DNA of 10,191 nt from Planctomycetaceae bacterium. GTDB taxonomy: Bacteria > Planctomycetota > Phycisphaerae > SM23-33. The notes under the pieces were generated by a model that worked only from the letters and a program-made list of their open reading frames with translations, had not been told where the DNA came from and searched no databases. Each line of letters starts with the position of its first letter. Position 1 is the first letter of the stretch. Positions 1-7,146 of this stretch are shown piece after piece. The position numbers and the translations under genes are program-made. Location: the NCBI GenBank assembly GCA_021371965.1, contig JAJFVE010000137.1, forward strand, positions 1-10,191, read 5' to 3'.

Positions 1-24
1 CCCCCCCCCCCCCCCCCCCCCCCC
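1..24. other. Poly-C run at the sequence edge
   Basis: The window opens with 24 consecutive C residues, followed directly by ordinary mixed sequence. A pure homopolymer of this length exactly at the first base is most simply a contig-end artefact of sequencing or assembly. It could in principle be a real poly-C tract. No gene is supported between here and position 169. Confidence 0.7.
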
Positions 25-115
25 GCGCCATGGTCTCTGTGGCAAAGTCGTTACTGCTATGTGCTGCCAGAAGGTTTGGTCGCACCCTTGCGGGATTGGC
101 CGCGCAATGAAGCGG

Positions 116-142
116 GCGGGCGCCTCGCGTGAAGGCGCCCGC
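116..142 (-). terminator. GC-rich hairpin after the PEP-CTERM gene
   Basis: A perfect 9-bp stem (116-124 with 134-142, core GGGCGCC/GGCGCCC) encloses a 9-nt loop. It lies 27 bp beyond the stop codon of the PEP-CTERM gene. There is no T run on the distal side, so it is not a classic intrinsic terminator. It may protect the mRNA 3' end or assist termination. Confidence 0.4.
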
Positions 143-169
143 ACGCAATATATGTACCGACGTTGAAGC

Positions 170-1039
170 TTATCGGCGTTTGCGCCGAATCAGGGCTGCA
201 ATGCCGCCGATAGCCAGCAGGCTCATGGTCGCCGGCTCGGGAGTGCCGACCACATTGGGATTGCCGACATACGTGTAGCCATCCTGCTCGAACACCGAGA
301 TGACGTAAGGGGCCGTCCATGTCAGTGTTCCGGCGGTATGGAGGGTTTCCAATTCGCCCGTATGGCTGCCTGCCAATCGCAGGGCCCAGTACAGTCCATC
401 GGCAGACGGAGCGGCGAATTGCAGATCAATGATGTTGCTGCCCGAGAACGTAATAGAACCGCTGCTGACGGTCAAGCCATCCTGCTGGCCCGAATTCTGA
501 GTTATCCGTAGCGTATTGCCATCGCCCCAATCGCCCATCTTGACTGAACCGACTGTCCCACCGCTGATCTCGGCCAAGGCATTGCCTCCGCCGACAGTCA
601 GACCGTTGGTGACGAATACCTTCCCGCCGCCGGTCAGCGTGGTATTCGGGGTCGCGCCGCCATAGACATAGACTCCCAGCGACATGAAGTCGCCAGAGTA
701 GATGTCGTGTCCGTTGGAGTTCAATGTTGAGTTGCTGCCGTACCCTCCGATACGCGCATGCGTCGCAACATGGATGTCCTTCTGGAGGGTCAGAGAGGCA
801 TTATCGCCAAAGACAAATCCCCATATCCCATCGGTCGCAGCGGCATCGAAGACGATACCGGAGTGCCACAGCCGCGCATAGTCGCCTGCGGGCGGGCCGC
901 CAACAGGGGTCGCCCCGCCCCAAGTGGCAGGATCCGACCAGTCGCCCGATTGACTGGTATTCCACTCATCCGCCCATGCCCCACCCGCAAACGCCACTAC
1001 GCATCCAATCATCAGAATTGTCGCCAGTATCGTCCTCAT
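170..1039 (-). CDS. PEP-CTERM sorting-domain protein
   Basis: This is a secreted protein of 289 residues. Residues 1-23 form a signal peptide: basic MR start, hydrophobic core, and an AWA-DE cleavage site. The middle (about 25-260) is rich in Gly, Ser, Thr and Asn, with short repetitive beta-strand-like stretches and a DWSDPATWGG motif, as in secreted beta-rich surface proteins. The C-terminus is a textbook PEP-CTERM signal: PEP at 267-269, a hydrophobic segment at about 271-284, and a terminal RRKRR. In this family an exosortase recognises the signal and processes the protein for export or surface attachment; no exosortase is encoded here. The start is supported by GAAAGGA upstream of the ATG. 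The gene appears to be monocistronic, with a possible promoter near 1113-1141. The exact role is unknown; a structural or extracellular-matrix role is inference. Confidence 0.9.
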   Translation of the reverse strand: MRTILATILMIGCVVAFAGGAWADEWNTSQSGDWSDPATWGGATPVGGPPAGDYARLWHSGIVFDAAATDGIWGFVFGDNASLTLQKDIHVATHARIGGYGSNSTLNSNGHDIYSGDFMSLGVYVYGGATPNTTLTGGGKVFVTNGLTVGGGNALAEISGGTVGSVKMGDWGDGNTLRITQNSGQQDGLTVSSGSITFSGSNIIDLQFAAPSADGLYWALRLAGSHTGELETLHTAGTLTWTAPYVISVFEQDGYTYVGNPNVVGTPEPATMSLLAIGGIAALIRRKRR

Positions 1040-1070
1040 CGGTTGATCCTTTCAAAAATGCCATTGATCA

Positions 1071-1086
1071 AGGGCTCAACAGCCCT
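1071..1086 (-). other. Small hairpin in the PEP-CTERM gene leader
   Basis: A perfect 6-bp stem (AGGGCT/AGCCCT) with a 4-nt loop lies 32 bp upstream of the PEP-CTERM start codon, inside the transcript expected from the promoter candidate at 1113-1141. It could affect mRNA stability or translation, but a stem this short may occur by chance. Confidence 0.3.
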
Positions 1087-1112
1087 AACAGATGCGCGTA
1101 AGCAGACCGCAT

Positions 1113-1141
1113 AAAATAGGCGCCCAGAACCGTTAGGCCAA
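1113..1141 (-). promoter_or_regulatory. Candidate sigma70-type promoter for the PEP-CTERM gene
   Basis: Read on the minus strand, TTGGCC (1136-1141) and TATTTT (1113-1118) are separated by 17 bp. Each box matches the sigma70 consensus at 4 of 6 positions. The site lies about 75 bp upstream of the start codon. The match is moderate, so this is only a candidate. Confidence 0.3.
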
Positions 1142-1273
1142 GATGTGCCCGCCTCCGTCTCTGCTTCCCGCCGGCGTGTGAAGCCGGCTCTCCTGGGAAA
1201 ATCAACGGGGCATTCAGGCCCAAGGAATGTAGTCTACTCCAATACGCCAAAACTTCAAGGAAAAACTGCCGTG

Positions 1274-1308
1274 AAAAAGTTGTGAGTTTTCACTCATCAC
1301 ACACAACT
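1274..1308 (-). terminator. Intrinsic terminator after the first LamG gene
   Basis: On the minus strand, starting 14 bp after the stop codon of the LamG gene at 1322-3139, AGTTGTG pairs with CACAACT (7 bp, extendable past one mismatch). A run of five T follows at once. This is the order and spacing expected of a rho-independent terminator, although the stem is not very GC-rich. Confidence 0.55.
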
Positions 1309-1321
1309 CACCACCGCTCCG

Positions 1322-3139
1322 TCAGTTGCTCTGGACACCCGAGCCGTCGGCGGCCAGCTTGATCGAGAACTTGCCGTCGGCGGAGATCACTTTTCCCAGG
1401 TCGGACTTCAGGCCCTTGACGTGCTTCCAGGTCTTGTTGCCGATTTTGACGCTGCCTTGGGCGGCTGCGTGAAGTTCGATCAGCCCGTTGACCTGGTCGA
1501 GGTCGTATCGCAGGAACCGCGTCAGGGCCATCGAGTGGATCGCCTGGACCTGCCCCGCGGTCAGGGCGCGGTCGAAGATGCCCACGTCGTCGATGTCCGC
1601 GGGGGCGTCGGCTTTGTCCCACTGGCCGCCGAGGCGCCAGGCGTAAGTGTCGGCGGCGGCTGAGCCATCCTGGAGCGTGGGTGAGGCCTCGTTGCCCCCG
1701 GCCGCTGCGGCAGCAGTCTGCTTGCCGTCGACGAAGAAGACGACGTCGGCGTCTTTGGCGGCGGTCTTGACGGTGGCAGCGACATGATGCCACTGGTTGT
1801 CGCCGCCGACCGTCAGTCCGTCCGCCACCCGCCGCGATTGTCCATGTTCGAGCCAGAGTTTGTTGCCTGCGATCGCCAGCGACAGCCGCGTGCCGCCGGC
1901 CAACTCGCACGTCAGGATCGCCCAGCGGCCTTTGAGGCTCTGGCCGCCGCGGACCCAGGCGCTGAGGGTCAGCGTAGCGCTCTGCGGGCTGCTCAGCGGC
2001 GCGGCCGGGGCGACGCTAACCGCCCCGCCGGGCGACGGCGCCTTGACCATTCCGGGCGGGTCCTGCAGCCGCAGCGCGCAGCCGCGAACGCCGTCGTCGA
2101 TCCACGAGCAACGCTGCAGCCTGCCGATGCGGCCGCCCGCGGCGTCGTGGGCCACCACACCGTCACCTTCGTCAAAGGGCCAGTACGCCACCAGCCCGTG
2201 CACGTCGGGCGCCACCGGCGGCGGAGGCGCGGGCGCGGCCCTGATGACCGGTGCGATGAGCCCGTCCGCCGGTACCGGGACGCTGGCGGGACCGTCCAGC
2301 AGCCGCACCTCGTCCCAGGTCACAAAGTCGCTGCGAGCGACATCATTGGGCGAGGCCTGCACTGGAGCACTCAGCGCGGGGTCGCTGGCGAAGAGTTCCA
2401 GGTCCGCAAAGTCCTCCGGCCGCGTCCAGGTTTCCACCGGAGCGCCTTTGCCGCCGTTTTGCGAGTTGAATCGCGCCTCGACCAGGTTCTGCCCGTCGAG
2501 AGCCCAGAATCCGCGGATGAGTTCTGGCCCGTCGGCCCGCGCGGTCATCTCGGCCATCAGCAGATACGTGCGGCTGCTCTGATAATTATCCACCAGCGGC
2601 AGAGTGCTGCCTCCGGCGAAGACGCACAGCGTATCTTCCCTGATGCCCAGCGCCAGCCCCGCGCTTCTGACTTGATCGACGTCCTTACCCTTGACGCGCT
2701 GCGGGCCGATGCCCATCGCCGTGACCGAATGCTTGTCGTTGGGCACGGCTGGTCGGACCAGCAGGCAGAAGGTGTAGACGCCGCTCCTGGCCGACGGCGG
2801 CAACGCCAGCGGGCGATGAACGATGGAAACCCCCTGCCGCGCCCACTGGCCCAGGCTTCCGCCCTGCGAGGCCTCGAGCAGATTGTGCCGCAATTTGCTC
2901 GTGCGGAAGTGATAGAAAACCGTATTGCCGCGCCAGCCCAGTTCCGGGTCAAACCCGCTAACGCCCAGCGACGGCGTCTGCCCGTACGGTCGCGAATGCT
3001 CCAGATACGAGCCCGGGCCGTTAGCGACGATGAACCCGTCATACGCCAGCGTCACCGGTTTCTGCGCCCACGCGCAGGCGCTGCACGCCAGCACGAGGAC
3101 AACAATTCCCCAGCAATATTTCGTGCCCTGAATCCGCAT
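1322..3139 (-). CDS. Secreted LamG-domain protein, tandem copy 1
   Basis: This 605-residue protein has a signal peptide at 1-25 (long hydrophobic core, cleavage near AWA-QK). Cysteines at 19 and 22 make a lipoprotein signal conceivable, but the lipobox is poor. Residues 26-290 form a module starting LAYDGF and ending near TWDEVRLLDG and SVPVP. A Pro/Ala-rich linker follows at about 300-312. Then comes a LamG / ConA-like jelly-roll domain at about 315-535, with the usual landmarks LVAYWPFDEG, LSAWVRGG, WHHVAATV, FFVDGKQ and DIDDVGIFDRAL. A tail of about 65 residues ends in FSIKLAADGSGVQSN. All three parts recur in the neighbouring gene at 3329-5290. LamG domains usually bind carbohydrate or protein ligands outside the cell. 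No catalytic residues are identifiable, so an enzyme role cannot be claimed. GGAG lies 6 bp before the ATG. Confidence 0.88.
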   Translation of the reverse strand: MRIQGTKYCWGIVVLVLACSACAWAQKPVTLAYDGFIVANGPGSYLEHSRPYGQTPSLGVSGFDPELGWRGNTVFYHFRTSKLRHNLLEASQGGSLGQWARQGVSIVHRPLALPPSARSGVYTFCLLVRPAVPNDKHSVTAMGIGPQRVKGKDVDQVRSAGLALGIREDTLCVFAGGSTLPLVDNYQSSRTYLLMAEMTARADGPELIRGFWALDGQNLVEARFNSQNGGKGAPVETWTRPEDFADLELFASDPALSAPVQASPNDVARSDFVTWDEVRLLDGPASVPVPADGLIAPVIRAAPAPPPPVAPDVHGLVAYWPFDEGDGVVAHDAAGGRIGRLQRCSWIDDGVRGCALRLQDPPGMVKAPSPGGAVSVAPAAPLSSPQSATLTLSAWVRGGQSLKGRWAILTCELAGGTRLSLAIAGNKLWLEHGQSRRVADGLTVGGDNQWHHVAATVKTAAKDADVVFFVDGKQTAAAAAGGNEASPTLQDGSAAADTYAWRLGGQWDKADAPADIDDVGIFDRALTAGQVQAIHSMALTRFLRYDLDQVNGLIELHAAAQGSVKIGNKTWKHVKGLKSDLGKVISADGKFSIKLAADGSGVQSN

Positions 3140-3202
3140 GAGGTGCTCCAGATCAAATAGAACGCAACTATTCTATTCACCCTGGAGTTTGGATTTCGGG
3201 CG

Positions 3203-3320
3203 AAAAAACAGCTATTCACCGCAGAGAGCTCAGAGGTCGCAGAGATTGGAGGAAGTTATTAAATCAGAACCTTCTCCATCTCTATTCTTCTCTGCGTTCT
3301 CTGCGAACTCTGCGGTGAAT
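3203..3320 (-). repeat. Inverted repeat of 9-bp units with distal T run, between the LamG paralogs
   Basis: Two 32-bp arms (3214-3245 and 3289-3320) match at 27 of 32 positions as inverted repeats around an AT-richer 43-bp spacer. Each arm is itself three 9-bp units of the type nnCGCAGAG, starting from ATTCACCGCAGAG. On the minus strand the hairpin begins 8 bp after the stop codon of the upstream LamG gene and is followed by six T (3203-3208). It could therefore act as a terminator or an mRNA 3'-end stabiliser between the paralogs. A 9-bp direct copy of the outer edge, CTATTCACC, also occurs at 3173-3181 and 3212-3220. It resembles a dispersed intergenic repeat; its mobility is not shown. Confidence 0.8.
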
Positions 3321-3328
3321 CAACTTTT

Positions 3329-5290
3329 CTACTCGCTCTTAACGCCCGTCCCGCTGTCGTCGAGCTTGATTGAGAACTTTCCGCCCTCGGCGGTGATTTT
3401 GCCCAGTTCGCCCTTGAGGCCCGAGGCAAAGCTCCACGTCACATCACCGACCTTGGCGGAACCTTTGCCGCTGCGGTGCAGTTCGATCAGCGCGTTGGCC
3501 TGCGAGAGGTTGTACTTGAGCTTGTCGGTAGTCTGCAGCGAATGAATGGCGATCGTCTGTCCGGGTTTGAGGACATATCCGAAAATCCCGACCTCGTCGA
3601 TGTCGCCCACCATGGCATACGCTGCGCCGCGCATGGACCATCCGCTCTTCTCGTCCAGGCAATCGCGCCCGCCGATGTCGTAGGGGCTGGTCACGCCCAC
3701 GTCGCCGATAAGCTGGTCCTGCGCGACGCGCGGCTTGTCATCTTTCACGCCGTCGACGTAGAAGGTGATGCCCGCGGCCTTGCTCGTGCCGTCGTACGTG
3801 ACGGCTACATGATGCCACTTGTTATCGCCGGGCACGTCCAGGCCGCCCCAGACCTTCAGGCGGTTGTCGCGCTGCGGGTAGTTGATCGAGTTGGTCAGTT
3901 CCAGCTCGAGATGATTGCCGGTGATCATGAAGCCGATGCCCTTGATGTCGCGGAAGATCGACTCGGTGGCCTTGGCGCCGTTGGACTTGGTGATGATGTC
4001 CGATCCATTCTTGAAGTCTTCCCCGCCGCGCACCCACGCGCTGTACGTGAACTTGTGGTGGCGCTCCCAGGGCAGGTCGTTCTTGACGGCCGTCTCGTGC
4101 GGAATGCACACTGAGCTGGCTTCATGGTAGCCGTACTTCACGCCGGTATTGGCTTTGAAGTTCAGCGCCTTGCCGGCAGCGCCGTCGGTTACCCACGTGC
4201 AGCGGACCATCTTGCCATCGCTCTTGCCGGCGGAGTCCTTGGCGACATCGCCCGTGCCTTCATCAAAGTTCCAGTACGCCAGCAGCTTCTCCGGCAGCGA
4301 CGGCCGCGCCTTGAGCAACTCTTCCTGCGGCACCACCGCCGAGGGGGCGGGGATGTGCGGCACGGGCACGACGGCCTTGCCGTCCATCAGCCGCACCTCG
4401 TCCCAGGTGTCGAAGTCAGTCTTCTCGCTGTCCTTCATCGACGCCTGCGGCGGCCAGAGCCCCTCGGCGTCCTTGAGGTACATCTGGAAGCGAACCAGAT
4501 CGTCCGCCGACGCCCAGGTTTCCGCCTGCGCGCCCTTGCCGCCATTGTCCTCGTTGAACTTGGCGGCCGTCAGAGCCTTGTCGCCGTCGATGGCGTAGAA
4601 GCCCTTGATGAACTCGGGGCCGTCCTTGCTGACGGTCATCTCGGCCATCAGGAGGTACACAGTCTGCAGCTTGAAGTTGGGCACGATCACGAAGCGCTTG
4701 CCGCCGGCGAAGACGCAGAGGTTGTCCTCATAGTGGCCGATGCTCAGACCCTTCTCGCCGTTGTTGCCGCCGCCGTGGGCGTCGCCGGAGGTGGCCGGTT
4801 CGGCCGGAACGAAGCCGATAAAATCGTACGCGCCTTCGAAATTGGTGGTGTGGCCGTTCTTGCCCTTGGCCTTGGTCATGGGATTTTCCCACGCCTCGTA
4901 CAACAGGCACAGCGTGTAGACGCCGCTGGTCGAGATCGGGGCCGTCGGCAGCATGCGCCCCACGCATCGCTGACCGTTATAGGTGTTGTGCCCAAGCGAA
5001 CCCTTGGCCGTCTTCTCCAGCAAGCTGTGCTTGAGCTCACGCCCATAGCGGCTCAGGAGGTGACTTGTGCTGCCCGTCCATCCGTGCGCCTCGTCGAACC
5101 CCACCGTCTCGGCGAGGGGTCCGCCCGAAGCGACCAGCCGAATATGATTGCGATACGACCCCGCCCCTACGCTGGTGGCAAAGCCGTCATAGACCAGCGT
5201 CTTGGGCTTGTCTTGGGCAAGAGCCCCGCCGCAAATCGACAAACACGCCACAGCCGCGACCGCCAGACGAACCGTTGTTTTGAGGCGCAT
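3329..5290 (-). CDS. Secreted LamG-domain protein, tandem copy 2
   Basis: This protein has 653 residues when started at 5290, where AAGGAG lies 8 bp upstream. A longer frame to 5356 would add 22 residues ahead of an obvious signal peptide and is rejected. Residues 1-25 are the signal peptide (cleavage near ALA-QD). The N-terminal module spans about 28-311 and contains TLVYDGF, LCVFAGG, YLLMAEMT, NGGKGA and TWDEVRLMDG. The LamG domain spans about 336-585, with LLAYWNFDEGTG, YSAWVRGG, KWHHVAVTYDG, FYVDGVKDD and DIDEVGIF. The tail (about 588-653) contains LIELH, GLKGELGK and KFSIKL. It is a paralog of copy 1, but carries extra Gly/Lys/Asn-rich insertions (about 137-185) and a longer LamG domain. 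It is exported and probably acts on or binds extracellular glycan; the ligand is unknown. It diverges from the arabinofuranosidase gene at 5673. Confidence 0.88.
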   Translation of the reverse strand: MRLKTTVRLAVAAVACLSICGGALAQDKPKTLVYDGFATSVGAGSYRNHIRLVASGGPLAETVGFDEAHGWTGSTSHLLSRYGRELKHSLLEKTAKGSLGHNTYNGQRCVGRMLPTAPISTSGVYTLCLLYEAWENPMTKAKGKNGHTTNFEGAYDFIGFVPAEPATSGDAHGGGNNGEKGLSIGHYEDNLCVFAGGKRFVIVPNFKLQTVYLLMAEMTVSKDGPEFIKGFYAIDGDKALTAAKFNEDNGGKGAQAETWASADDLVRFQMYLKDAEGLWPPQASMKDSEKTDFDTWDEVRLMDGKAVVPVPHIPAPSAVVPQEELLKARPSLPEKLLAYWNFDEGTGDVAKDSAGKSDGKMVRCTWVTDGAAGKALNFKANTGVKYGYHEASSVCIPHETAVKNDLPWERHHKFTYSAWVRGGEDFKNGSDIITKSNGAKATESIFRDIKGIGFMITGNHLELELTNSINYPQRDNRLKVWGGLDVPGDNKWHHVAVTYDGTSKAAGITFYVDGVKDDKPRVAQDQLIGDVGVTSPYDIGGRDCLDEKSGWSMRGAAYAMVGDIDEVGIFGYVLKPGQTIAIHSLQTTDKLKYNLSQANALIELHRSGKGSAKVGDVTWSFASGLKGELGKITAEGGKFSIKLDDSGTGVKSE

Positions 5291-5298
5291 AGTTATAG

Positions 5299-5304
5299 CT
5301 CCTT
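5299..5304 (-). promoter_or_regulatory. Ribosome binding site fixing the start of LamG copy 2
   Basis: On the minus strand this reads AAGGAG and sits 8 bp before the ATG at 5288-5290. It selects this start over the in-frame codon at 5356, which would put extra residues before the signal peptide. Confidence 0.8.
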
Positions 5305-5354
5305 GTTGAGATTGAACCGCAGGCTGTAGGACTTGTTTCGTCTCAAAAGATAAC

Positions 5355-5592
5355 AACCGACGACGAGGACGAAAAACGGGACCCGAGGGGGACGTTAGCG
5401 GTCGAGCTTGCTCGACGCGGTTTTTCAGACCCTGTAAACGCGCGGAGCAAGTCGAAGATCCGCCGTGGCGGGCTCCGCCGCTAACTCTTCGACCCTGATC
5501 CCAATCCTCTTAATCTTCTCGATCCAGTAATCCCGCACTCCCCTATCCCGTTTCATCGTCCTCGTCGTCGTCCTCGTTCTCGTCGTCGGTTT
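5355..5592. repeat. Miniature inverted-repeat element with GAC/GAG tandem arms
   Basis: The left arm (5355-5381) runs from AACCGACGACGAG to AACGGGA. The right arm (5546-5592) is its inverted copy with 18 extra bases of GAC/GAG-type triplets in the middle. The interior holds more potential structure. GTCGAGC TT GCTCGAC at 5401-5416 is a perfect 7-bp stem. GTCGAAG/CTTCGAC at 5451-5457 and 5487-5493 is another, enclosing an inner GGCGG gct CCGCC hairpin at 5467-5479. No convincing gene or transposase lies inside. The element fills most of the divergent gap between LamG copy 2 and the arabinofuranosidase, and ends 27 bp before the -35 box of the latter. It may be a non-autonomous mobile element or a dispersed repeat; this is inference. 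Confidence 0.7.
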
Positions 5593-5619
5593 TTTCTTCT
5601 CCTCATTCGACCCGACATA

Positions 5620-5647
5620 TTGACACCGCGCCAGCCCAAGTGATAAT
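5620..5647 (+). promoter_or_regulatory. Strong sigma70-type promoter of the arabinofuranosidase gene
   Basis: TTGACA (5620-5625) is a perfect -35 box. GATAAT (5642-5647) matches the -10 consensus at 5 of 6 positions. The spacer is 16 bp. Transcription should start near 5654, giving a leader of about 20 nt before the ATG at 5673. The promoter overlaps an in-frame upstream GTG at 5640 and an ATG at 5646, which rules these out as start codons if the promoter is used. Confidence 0.75.
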
Positions 5648-5659
5648 GCCTTTTCCACG

Positions 5660-5665
5660 AAAGGA
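5660..5665 (+). promoter_or_regulatory. Ribosome binding site of the arabinofuranosidase gene
   Basis: AAAGGA lies 7 bp before the ATG at 5673. With the promoter just upstream it fixes the start codon. Confidence 0.75.
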
Positions 5666-5672
5666 ACAGTCA

Positions 5673-7142
5673 ATGAACAAACTTTGGATCAACGCCGATC
5701 AACCGGTCGGGACTATCGACAAGCACGTGTACGGGCATTTCTCCGAGCACCTGGGCCGCTGCATCTACGACGGCTACTGGACGGGCGAGAAGTCGAGCAT
5801 CCCCAACACGCGCGGGATCCGCAACGACATCGTCAAGGCCCTCAAGAAAATGGGCATCCCGAACCTGCGCTGGCCGGGCGGGTGCTTCGCCGACGAGTAC
5901 CACTGGATGGACGGCATCGGCCCCAAGAGCAAGCGCCCCAAGATGATCAACACGCATTGGGGCGGCGTCGTCGAGAACAACCACTTCGGCACGCACGAGT
6001 TCTTCGACCTTTGCGAGCAGCTCGGCACAGAGCCCTACATCTGCGGCAACGTGGGTTCGGGCACGGTCCAGGAAATGCAGCAGTGGGTCGAGTACATCAC
6101 CTTCGACGGCAAGAGCCCGATGACGGACCTGCGCCGAAAGAACGGCCGCGAGAAGCCCTGGAAGATCAAGTTCTGGGGCGTCGGCAACGAGAACTGGGGC
6201 TGCGGCGGTTCGATGCGCCCCGAGTACTACGCCGACAACTACCGCCGCTACGCCACGTACTGCCGCAATTTCTCCGGCAACCAGCTCTTCCGCATCGCCT
6301 GCGGGTCCTGGCATGACAACTACAACTGGACCGATGTGCTCATGCGCGAGTGCATGGGCCGCATGCAGGGCTTGAGCTATCACTACTACTGTGGCTCGGG
6401 CAAGAACTCGCGCTCGGCCACGCAGTTTGAGGAAATCGACTGGGCCTGGCAGCTCCGCGGCGCCCTGCAGATGGACGAGTTCGTCGCCCGCCACAGCACG
6501 ATCATGGACAAGTACGATCCGCAGGCGACCGTGCCGCTGGTCGTCGACGAATGGGGCGCCTGGCATGCCTGCGAGAGCGGCACCAATCCCGGCTTCCTGT
6601 ACCAGCAGAACTCCATCCGCGACGCGCTGGTCGCCGGCGTGACGTTCAACATCTTCCACAAGCACTGCAAGCGCGTGCGAATCGCCAACATCGCCCAGAC
6701 GATCAACGTCCTCCAGGCCGTCGTGCTGACCGAAGGCAAGAAGATGATCCTGACACCCACGTACCATGTCTTCGACATGTTCCAGGTGCACCAGGATGCG
6801 GCCGCCCTCAACATGGCCCTCGAGAGCGACAACTACGTCTGCCAGGACGTGACGCTGCCAGCCGTCAGCGCATCGGCCTCGAAGGACGCCAAGGGCAAGG
6901 TACACGTTTCGCTGTGCAACCTGGACGCCGACAAGGCGCAGGAGATTTCCGGCCTGGTCCGCGGCGCCGACGGCGCCAAGGTCAGCGGCACGATCCTGAC
7001 CGCCCCGGCCATCAACACCTGCAACACCTTCGACAAGCCCAACGCCGTCAAGCCCCAGGATTTCGACGGCGCCACCCTCAAGGCCGGCAAGCTGACCGTC
7101 AAGCTGCCCCCCAGAAGCGTGGCGGTGCTGGAAATAGCGTAA
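5673..7142 (+). CDS. abfA: Alpha-L-arabinofuranosidase, GH51
   Basis: This 489-residue glycoside hydrolase should release terminal alpha-L-arabinofuranosyl units from arabinan or arabinoxylan oligosaccharides (EC 3.2.1.55). It shows the GH51 layout. The N-terminus reads [22 protein letters not shown], the TIM-barrel start has [20 protein letters not shown] (66-84), and the acid/base Glu173 lies in [11 protein letters not shown]. The nucleophile Glu293 lies in VVDEWGAWH, and the C-terminal beta domain ends in [12 protein letters not shown]. The two Glu positions agree closely with Glu175 and Glu294 known in the Geobacillus stearothermophilus enzyme. The length is typical of bacterial GH51. There is no signal peptide, so it should be cytoplasmic and act on imported oligosaccharides. 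No transporter or arabinose pathway gene is present in the window. The gene has its own promoter and is followed by a terminator. The symbol follows the family; substrate preference is not determined by sequence. Confidence 0.95.
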   Translation: MNKLWINADQPVGTIDKHVYGHFSEHLGRCIYDGYWTGEKSSIPNTRGIRNDIVKALKKMGIPNLRWPGGCFADEYHWMDGIGPKSKRPKMINTHWGGVVENNHFGTHEFFDLCEQLGTEPYICGNVGSGTVQEMQQWVEYITFDGKSPMTDLRRKNGREKPWKIKFWGVGNENWGCGGSMRPEYYADNYRRYATYCRNFSGNQLFRIACGSWHDNYNWTDVLMRECMGRMQGLSYHYYCGSGKNSRSATQFEEIDWAWQLRGALQMDEFVARHSTIMDKYDPQATVPLVVDEWGAWHACESGTNPGFLYQQNSIRDALVAGVTFNIFHKHCKRVRIANIAQTINVLQAVVLTEGKKMILTPTYHVFDMFQVHQDAAALNMALESDNYVCQDVTLPAVSASASKDAKGKVHVSLCNLDADKAQEISGLVRGADGAKVSGTILTAPAINTCNTFDKPNAVKPQDFDGATLKAGKLTVKLPPRSVAVLEIA

Positions 7143-7146
7143 GAGC

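Noticed and set aside
1170..1188. GCCGGC hairpin in the gap upstream of the PEP-CTERM gene
   Set aside because: The stem is only 6 bp, self-complementary on each side, and has no T run; in GC-rich DNA this is not distinctive enough to name.
1784..3160. A 458-residue plus-strand frame opposite LamG copy 1
   Set aside because: It is an Arg/Ala/Gln-rich shadow frame with no motif, fully antisense to a gene with signal peptide, LamG domain and a paralog.
3214..3320. CRISPR-like repeats
   Set aside because: The repeated 9-bp units are contiguous, without unique spacers of regular length, and there are no cas genes. It is an inverted repeat with tandem arms.
4124..5329. A 401-residue plus-strand frame opposite LamG copy 2
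   Set aside because: It is a shadow of the LamG gene, with repetitive Val/Leu/Ala/Gly content caused by GC-rich codon positions.
5425..5673. An 82-residue minus-strand frame across the divergent gap
   Set aside because: It is read through the tandem-triplet repeat arm ([13 protein letters not shown] translation), overlaps the promoter and start of the arabinofuranosidase gene on the other strand, and matches no family I know. Part of it could be a decayed coding remnant, but this cannot be supported.
5670..6905. A 411-residue minus-strand frame opposite the arabinofuranosidase gene
   Set aside because: It is an antisense shadow of a clearly functional GH51 gene in GC-rich DNA, with Ala/Val/Arg-rich low-information sequence and no recognisable domain.
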